Positions 59,013 through 64,000 of a DNA stretch of 64,000 bases are shown here, one piece after another. The notes below the pieces were generated by a model. It had not been told where the DNA came from and did no database searches. It worked only from the letters and a program-made list of their open reading frames with translations. Numbering within the stretch: the stretch's first letter is position 1; every line of letters begins with the position of its first letter. The position numbers were made by a program, and so were the translations under genes. This stretch comes from CAVTBX01 sp963733135 (GTDB taxonomy: Bacteria > Actinomycetota > Thermoleophilia > Gaiellales > Gaiellaceae): positions 248,001-312,000 of the forward strand of contig CAVTBX010000003.1 in assembly GCA_963733135.1 (NCBI GenBank), written 5' to 3'.

Positions 59013-60032
59013 TTGCGTAGACGGTCGATCATCCAGATGGTGCTCGTCGGCCTCGTGGTCGGCGCGGCCGTAGCCGTGGTGGCGGTCGTCATCCCCTGGC
59101 TGCCTGAGGGCGCCAGCGACGAGAGCGAGGCGATCGACCTCACCTACTGGGTGGTCACGATCATCTGCATCGTGATCTTCGCGCTCGTTGCGGCCGTCAC
59201 GATCTATGCGGTTTGGAAGTTCCGCGCGGCGCCTGACGACCTGGAGGACGGAAAGCCGATCCACGGCAACACGCGGCTTGAGATCGTCTGGACGCTCATC
59301 CCGACGATTCTCGTGACGGCGATCTCGGGGATCAGCGGCTGGGCGCTCCTCGACGTCCAGAACGTCGCGGAGGGGACACGGGTCGTGAACGTGACCGCGC
59401 AGCAGTTCGCGTGGAGCTTCAGCTATCCGAACGCAGGCGACCGAATGACCGGGGAGCTCGTCCTGGAGCAGGGCACCCCGGTCGAGCTCCGGCTGACCGC
59501 GAAGGACGTCCTCCACTCGTTCTGGGTGCCGGAGTTCCGGATGAAGCAGGACGCGGTGCCGGGCATCACGACGAGCGTCAAGGTGACCCCGAAAGAGCTT
59601 GGAACCTACGAGGTGATCTGTACCGAGCTCTGCGGGCTCGGCCACTCCGTGATGCGGGCGCAGGCGCGCGTGCTCTCATCCGAGGATTACGCGGCGTGGC
59701 TCGAGGAGCAGCCCGAAGGAGCCGCCGCCGGCGGGGGAGGCGGCGGCGATGGCGGCGGCGGGGCCGACGGCGCGGCGATCTTCGCGGAGCTCGGCTGCGG
59801 CAGCTGCCATGCGCTCGAGGATGCCGGCTCCACGGCTCAGGTCGGGCCCAACCTCGATACTGTCCTCGAAGGGGTGGACGCCGACTACGTGGAGACTGCG
59901 ATCGTCGAGCCGAACGAGGAGATCTCCCAGGGATTCCAGCCCGGAGTCATGCCTCAGGACTACGGCGAGCGAATCCCTCCCGAGAGCCTCGACGCGCTCG
60001 TGGACTACCTGCTCGAGGCGACCGGGCGGTAG
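59013..60032 (+). CDS. coxB: caa3-type cytochrome c oxidase subunit II with fused cytochrome c
   Basis: A 339-residue protein. A signal anchor and a second helix (about 5-75) precede the CuA cupredoxin domain, with ligands in VLHSFWVPEF and ICTELCGLGHSVMRA. A Gly-rich linker (about 238-252) leads to a cytochrome c domain with the haem motif LGCGSCHALE and a late Met (GVMPQDYG). The fused haem makes it caa3-type, taking electrons directly into CuA. Start is a TTG at 59013. It opens the oxidase operon and abuts coxA. Confidence 0.94.
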   Translation: MRRRSIIQMVLVGLVVGAAVAVVAVVIPWLPEGASDESEAIDLTYWVVTIICIVIFALVAAVTIYAVWKFRAAPDDLEDGKPIHGNTRLEIVWTLIPTILVTAISGISGWALLDVQNVAEGTRVVNVTAQQFAWSFSYPNAGDRMTGELVLEQGTPVELRLTAKDVLHSFWVPEFRMKQDAVPGITTSVKVTPKELGTYEVICTELCGLGHSVMRAQARVLSSEDYAAWLEEQPEGAAAGGGGGGDGGGGADGAAIFAELGCGSCHALEDAGSTAQVGPNLDTVLEGVDADYVETAIVEPNEEISQGFQPGVMPQDYGERIPPESLDALVDYLLEATGR

Positions 60033-61997
60033 GTGCTGATGGCGGTCGAGACGAGTCACCACCCTCCGACGCACTCGCCCCACGGGGCTCCGCCGCCGCG
60101 CCGCGGGCTCCGCCGCTGGACCGGCCCTGGCTGGCTGCGCGCGCTGTGGATGACGCCTCTCTTCCTCGCGCTCTCGACCGGCGCCGTTGCGGGCGCCCGC
60201 TGGGCTCTCGACTACGACCCGATCCTCGACTTCCAGCCCTGGGTCACGACCCTCCTCACGGTCGTCCCGTTCGGATTCCTGATCGGGATCGGCGGCTTCG
60301 ACTACTGGGGCCGCTACATGATGGGCAAGCCGACCGAGCCCGAGGACCACTCCGGGCACGGGGCCCGGAGCTGGCGCGACTACTTCCGCGTCAACACCGA
60401 CCACAAGGTGATCGGCGTCCAGTACGTCGTCACGACGATCTTCTTCTTCATCGCCGCTGGGCTCATGGCGATGTTCATTCGCGCCGAGCTGGCACAGCCG
60501 GGCTCGCAGTTCGTGGACACGGAGACCTACAACGGCCTCTTCTCGGTGCACGCGTCGCTCATGATCTTTCTCTTCATCATCCCGGCGTTCGCAGGGCTCG
60601 GGAACTACGTCATCCCGCTCATGATCGGCGCGCCGGACATGGCCTTCCCGCGCCTGAACGCGCTGTCGTTCTGGCTCCTCCCCATCGCCGGCCTGATGAT
60701 GCTCGCAAGCTACATCGTGAGCCCGTTCGCGGCTGGGTGGACGAACTACGCGCCGCTCTCGGAGGTCGCGCCGGACTCGAACATCTTCTTCCAGATGGCG
60801 GTCCAGTGGGCGGGCGCGAGCTCGATCATGACCGCGCTCAACTTCCTGGTCACGATCATCACGATGCGCGCGCCGGGGATGACTTTCTGGCGCATGCCGC
60901 TCCTCGTCTGGGCGAACTTCGCGACCTCGACGCTCGTCGTGATCGCGACGCCGTTCATTGCCGGCTCGCAGTTCTTCATCCTGCTCGACCGGGTCTTGCA
61001 CTTCAACTTCTTCGACCCGAACGAGGGTGGGAACGTGCTGGCGTACCAGCACATCTTCTGGTTCTACTCGCACCCGGCGGTCTACATCATGATGCTGCCC
61101 GGCTTCGGCATCGCCTCGGAGGTGATCGCCGTGTTCTCGCGGAAGCCGATCTTCGGCTACCGCCTGATGGCCCTCTCGCTGATGGCGATCCTGGTCCTCG
61201 GCTTCTCGGTCTGGGCGCACCACATGTTCGTGTCCGGGATGCAGAACTGGCTGCGGATCCCGATGATGGTGACCTCGTTCCTGATCGCCGTCCCGACCGG
61301 CATCAAGGTCTTCAGCTGGTTAGCGACCCTATGGGAGGGACGGATCAGATTCACCACCCCGATGCTCTTCGGGGTCGGGTTCGTGTCGATGTTCGTCCTG
61401 GGCGGGCTCTCCGGGATCTACCTCGCCTCGGTGCCGATCGACATCCACGCGAGCGACACGTACTACGTGGTCGCTCACATCCACTACGTCCTCTTCGGCG
61501 GGTCGCTTTTTACGATCTTCGCGGGGATCTACTACTGGTTCCCGAAGATGACCGGCCGGATGTACGACGAGCGGCTGGGCAAGATCCACTTCTGGCTGAC
61601 GTTCGTCGGGTTCAACGTCACGTTCTTCCCGATGCACTGGCTCGGCCTTCAGGGGATGCCGCGCCGGGTCGCCGACTACGCGCCGGAGTTCGGGACGCTC
61701 AACTTCATCATCTCCGTGGCCTCGTTCGGGCTCGGCGCTTCGACGCTCGTCTTCCTCTACAACATGATCGTGAGCTGGCGGCGCGGCGAGCCGGCGCCCG
61801 GGAACCCGTGGCGCGCGCTCACGCTCGAGTGGCAGGTCTCCTCGCCGCCGCCGATCTTCAACTTCGACGCGATCCCGCAGGTCGTCGGGAGCCCGTATGA
61901 GTACGGCGTCCGCGGGGCCCGGCACGCGGTCTTGCCCGAGGAGGGCGAGGAGGCCGGAGAGCGTGAGCGTGAGGCCGAGGAGGTCGTCGTCAGGTGA
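60033..61997 (+). CDS. coxA: Cytochrome c oxidase subunit I (A2-type haem-copper oxidase)
   Basis: A 654-residue subunit with haem a, haem a3 and CuB sites. Ligands lie in FSVHASLMIFLF, FYSHPAVYIMMLPGFG and VVAHIHYVLFGG, with WAHHMFVSGM for the CuB histidines. Helix VI has YSHPAVY instead of HPEVY, so the D-channel Glu is replaced; YS is the mark of A2-type oxidases such as Thermus caa3. Two extra hydrophobic segments precede the core (about 35-95). Start is GTG 60033 or ATG 60039. The Usp-like gene overlaps its stop by 4 nt. Confidence 0.95.
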   Translation: MLMAVETSHHPPTHSPHGAPPPRRGLRRWTGPGWLRALWMTPLFLALSTGAVAGARWALDYDPILDFQPWVTTLLTVVPFGFLIGIGGFDYWGRYMMGKPTEPEDHSGHGARSWRDYFRVNTDHKVIGVQYVVTTIFFFIAAGLMAMFIRAELAQPGSQFVDTETYNGLFSVHASLMIFLFIIPAFAGLGNYVIPLMIGAPDMAFPRLNALSFWLLPIAGLMMLASYIVSPFAAGWTNYAPLSEVAPDSNIFFQMAVQWAGASSIMTALNFLVTIITMRAPGMTFWRMPLLVWANFATSTLVVIATPFIAGSQFFILLDRVLHFNFFDPNEGGNVLAYQHIFWFYSHPAVYIMMLPGFGIASEVIAVFSRKPIFGYRLMALSLMAILVLGFSVWAHHMFVSGMQNWLRIPMMVTSFLIAVPTGIKVFSWLATLWEGRIRFTTPMLFGVGFVSMFVLGGLSGIYLASVPIDIHASDTYYVVAHIHYVLFGGSLFTIFAGIYYWFPKMTGRMYDERLGKIHFWLTFVGFNVTFFPMHWLGLQGMPRRVADYAPEFGTLNFIISVASFGLGASTLVFLYNMIVSWRRGEPAPGNPWRALTLEWQVSSPPPIFNFDAIPQVVGSPYEYGVRGARHAVLPEEGEEAGEREREAEEVVVR

Positions 61998-62824
61998 GCG
62001 CGGCCGAGCCGCGCCACATCCTCGTCCTCGCGAACGAGACAGTCGCAGGCAAGACGCTCATCGACGCCCTGAAGAGCCGCGGCTCGTCGGGTCAGGTTCG
62101 CGTCACGGTGATCAGCCCGCAGAACGACTCGCGGGCCGGCTTCGTCGTGTACGAGACAAGTCGCCGCTCGGCGGCGGAGCGGAGGGTGCGCCGTACGCTC
62201 GATCTCCTCCACGAGGCGGGCATCGCGGCCCGGGGCGCCGTCGTCGATCCGGATCCGCTCCAGGCTCTCCGTGACGGCATCGAGGAGTACCAGCCCGACG
62301 AGATCATCGTCTCGACTCACCCTCAGGTCCGCTCGGGCTGGCTCCGAGGCAACTTCATCGACCGCGCCCGGAAGTGCGCGGGCTCGATTCCGCTCGAGCA
62401 CGTCGTCGTCGACCTCGAGGCTGAGCGTGAGACGGCACACGTCCTCGTCGTCGCGAACCAGACGATCGTCGGCGAGCCCCTCCTCGAGGTGATTCGCGAG
62501 CGTGCCAAGGAATCGGCGGCCGACTTCACGCTCGTCGCACCCGCCGACGAGAGCGGCGTCGAACGACGGCTCGAGGCCGCGCTCAGGCAGCTCCGAGCGG
62601 CGGGGGTCGAGGCGACCGGGCACATCGGGGACGGCGATCCCTACTCCGCGGTCACGAACGCCGTCCACGACGAGCGAGTCGACGAGATCATCATCTCCAC
62701 CTTTCCCAGCTCGACCTCGGGCTGGATGCGCCGTGACCTCGTGGAACGAGTGAAGGAGGCAACCGGCCTCCCGGTCACACACGTTGTGGTGGAGCCGAGC
62801 GAAGCGCGGGCGGCGGCGGGCTAG
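61994..62824 (+). CDS. Tandem universal-stress-protein-like protein in the oxidase operon
   Basis: A 276-residue soluble protein made of two similar halves (about 1-135 and 136-270). Each has a strand like HILVLANETVAGKTLIDAL or HVLVVANQTIVGEPLLEVI, a mid-part with GDGDP or DPDP, and an end like DEIIVSTHPQVRSGWLRGNFIDRA or DEIIISTFPSSTSGWMRRDLVERV, then HVVVD/E. This is the Usp fold. The ATP-binding G-2x-G-9x-G(S/T) motif is not obvious. It lies between coxA and coxC in a chain of tight junctions. Function in respiration is unknown. Confidence 0.7.
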   Translation: MSAAEPRHILVLANETVAGKTLIDALKSRGSSGQVRVTVISPQNDSRAGFVVYETSRRSAAERRVRRTLDLLHEAGIAARGAVVDPDPLQALRDGIEEYQPDEIIVSTHPQVRSGWLRGNFIDRARKCAGSIPLEHVVVDLEAERETAHVLVVANQTIVGEPLLEVIRERAKESAADFTLVAPADESGVERRLEAALRQLRAAGVEATGHIGDGDPYSAVTNAVHDERVDEIIISTFPSSTSGWMRRDLVERVKEATGLPVTHVVVEPSEARAAAG

Positions 62825-62831
62825 AGACTCC

Positions 62832-63443
62832 ATGACTGCGCACGCGCACGCCCACGAGCACGGCGCCCATCCGCCGGCGGCACACCAGAGCTCCCGCGTC
62901 GACGCCCGGCTCCTCGGGATCTACCTCTTTATCGCCTCCGAGGTGATGCTCTTCGGGTCGTTCTTCACGATCTACTTCTTCGCCCGGGTCGTGAACGAGG
63001 TCGAGACGTGGCCGCCCGAGCCCTTCGAGCTCCCGGTCTACCTCGCGCTCCTGAACACGATCATCCTCGTGAGCTCGAGCTTCACGATGCACTGGGCTCT
63101 CCAGTCCATCAAGCGCAATCACCGCGCGGGGCTCGTTGCCGGCCTCGGGCTGACGTTCCTGCTCGGCCTGACGTTCCTCCTGATCCAGGCGCGGGAGTAC
63201 ACGCGGCTCGGCTTCGCGCCCAGCGATCTCGCGTTCGGCTCGACGTTCTACGGGCTGACGGGCCTACACGGGCTCCACGTCTTCGTCGGGTTGAACCTTC
63301 TGCTCTACGCGCTCATCCGCTCGGTGCGCGGTCACTTCGGGCCCGCGGCGCACGACCATCTGGGCGTCGAGCTGCCGGGCATCTACTGGCACTTCGTGGA
63401 CGTCATGTGGATCGTGGTCTACGTGACCGTCTACGTCATCTAA
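62832..63443 (+). CDS. coxC: Cytochrome c oxidase subunit III
   Basis: A 203-residue membrane protein with five hydrophobic segments: LLGIYLFIASEVMLFGSFF, LPVYLALLNTIILVSSSFTMHWAL, a third at about 100-120, TGLHGLHVFVGLNLLLYAL and YWHFVDVMWIVVYVTVYVI. These are the HGLHV and WHFVDVVW motifs of subunit III. The N-terminus is His-rich (HAHAHEHGAH). ATG 62832 is the start. The next gene begins 10 bp after the stop. Confidence 0.93.
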   Translation: MTAHAHAHEHGAHPPAAHQSSRVDARLLGIYLFIASEVMLFGSFFTIYFFARVVNEVETWPPEPFELPVYLALLNTIILVSSSFTMHWALQSIKRNHRAGLVAGLGLTFLLGLTFLLIQAREYTRLGFAPSDLAFGSTFYGLTGLHGLHVFVGLNLLLYALIRSVRGHFGPAAHDHLGVELPGIYWHFVDVMWIVVYVTVYVI

Positions 63444-63453
63444 GGAGACCGCG

Positions 63454-64000
63454 TTGCGGAACCCGCTTCGCACCGAGGCGGAGGCGTTCAGCTTCGTCCT
63501 CGTCGCCGCGGTGTGCTTTCTCGCTCTTGCCCTCGCGGTCGTCTTCGGCGGCCGCTGGGTTGGGATCGCCGTCTTCCTCGCGCTTGCGCTCGGCGTCGCG
63601 GTCGGCGTCTACATCCGCTCGGAGCCCAAGGTCCACGAGCCCGCGGTCTGGGACCGCTCCGGGCCGGTCGGCGTGAACCGCCTCCTTGTGGTGGCGGACG
63701 CGACTGCGGGAACGGAGGCGCTGCGTACGGAGGTCGCGCGCCGGCTCGGAGGCGTGGCTGCAGAGGTGCTCGTGGTGGTGCCGGGGCGGTCTACCGGCGG
63801 TCGCTACGACGAGGCGGCCGAGGAAGTGCGAGCGGCCGCGGCGAGGCGGGCGGACGAGGTCGCGTCGATGCTCGAGAACGGCACCGTCGCCGCGCGGGGC
63901 ACAGTTGGAGACGCCGACCCGCTGAAAGCGCTTCGAGAAGCCCTACGACACTTCAAGGCGGACGATGTTCTCGTCTCGGCCAGCCTTCGGACGAACGACG
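63454..64000 (+). CDS. Two-helix membrane protein with Usp-like domain (runs off the right edge)
   Basis: At least 182 residues, cut by the window end. TTG 63454 has AAGGAGA before it. Two transmembrane helices (about 12-30 and 34-52) resemble the small oxidase subunit IV found at this position. The rest is a Usp-like domain similar to the tandem gene two places upstream: NRLLVVADATAGTEAL matches HVLVVANQTIVGEPL, and GDADPLKALREALRHFKADDVLVS matches its GDGDP region. So a subunit-IV-like anchor seems to be fused to a Usp module. Confidence 0.7.
   Translation, partial: MRNPLRTEAEAFSFVLVAAVCFLALALAVVFGGRWVGIAVFLALALGVAVGVYIRSEPKVHEPAVWDRSGPVGVNRLLVVADATAGTEALRTEVARRLGGVAAEVLVVVPGRSTGGRYDEAAEEVRAAAARRADEVASMLENGTVAARGTVGDADPLKALREALRHFKADDVLVSASLRTND

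Noticed and set aside
59676..61223. Long minus-strand open frame (515 residues) rich in Arg, Asp and Glu
   Set aside because: Shadow of coxB and coxA caused by high GC; no recognisable domain. The same holds for antisense frames at 3412-4548, 23763-25178, 29191-30645 and 15821-17158.
59411..61900. An 829-residue plus-strand frame overlapping coxB and coxA
   Set aside because: Out-of-frame shadow with Arg/Gly/Pro-rich text; the two oxidase genes account for the region.

Overview
The window is about 70% GC and reads as the replication-origin region of a high-GC, deep-branching actinobacterium, most likely of the class Thermoleophilia (Gaiellales or Solirubrobacterales). That placement is inference from gene content and protein style. 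No rRNA is present to test it.

Positions 1-9400 are the classic origin block. gyrB, a DciA-like gene, recF, dnaN and dnaA run leftward. rpmH, rnpA, yidD, yidC, jag, rsmG, parA and parB run rightward. A 332-bp dnaA-rpmH gap with DnaA boxes separates them, and more boxes lie between dnaA and dnaN. From 9400 to 27400 follow tRNA-Ile, a BFN nuclease, chorismate mutase, an L,D-transpeptidase, a CPBP protease, a solute-binding lipoprotein, MscS, a class A PBP, a GT-C glycosyltransferase, a Ser/Thr kinase, moeA, an M28 membrane peptidase-like protein, a two-component system, an HtrA protease and an orphan DNA methyltransferase.

From 27400 to 40500 come an RsbW-like anti-sigma factor, two trehalose genes (treT-like, otsA), moaC and moaB, and then one continuous run joining cytochrome c assembly (ccmA, ccmB, ccmC, ccmD, a CcsA/HemX-like gene) to haem synthesis (hemA, hemC, hemD). 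The hem genes carry three apparent single-base insertions. A 164-nt region between the CcsA/HemX-like gene and hemA can fold so that the hemA ribosome-binding site is closed into a long stem.

From 40600 to 58900 lie tRNA-Phe, arginase, rarA, yqhQ-like, pncB, an FtsH-like protease, an epimerase, a divergent YchF, two tandem M29 aminopeptidases, a YhaM-like HD protein, a frameshifted DUF1015 gene, an inositol phosphatase-family gene, CapA-like, a CarH-like B12 photoreceptor-type regulator, Mrp and Ku. The right end (59013-64000) is a caa3-type cytochrome oxidase operon into which two universal-stress-protein-like genes are built.

Two themes cut across the window. First, at least sixteen transcription units have a TANNNT -10-like hexamer only 6-10 nt before the start codon, which suggests widespread leaderless transcription. 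Second, intergenic gaps carry several families of hairpin repeats whose stems are preserved although their sequences differ. No transposase, insertion sequence, CRISPR array or prophage was seen; this is core chromosome.
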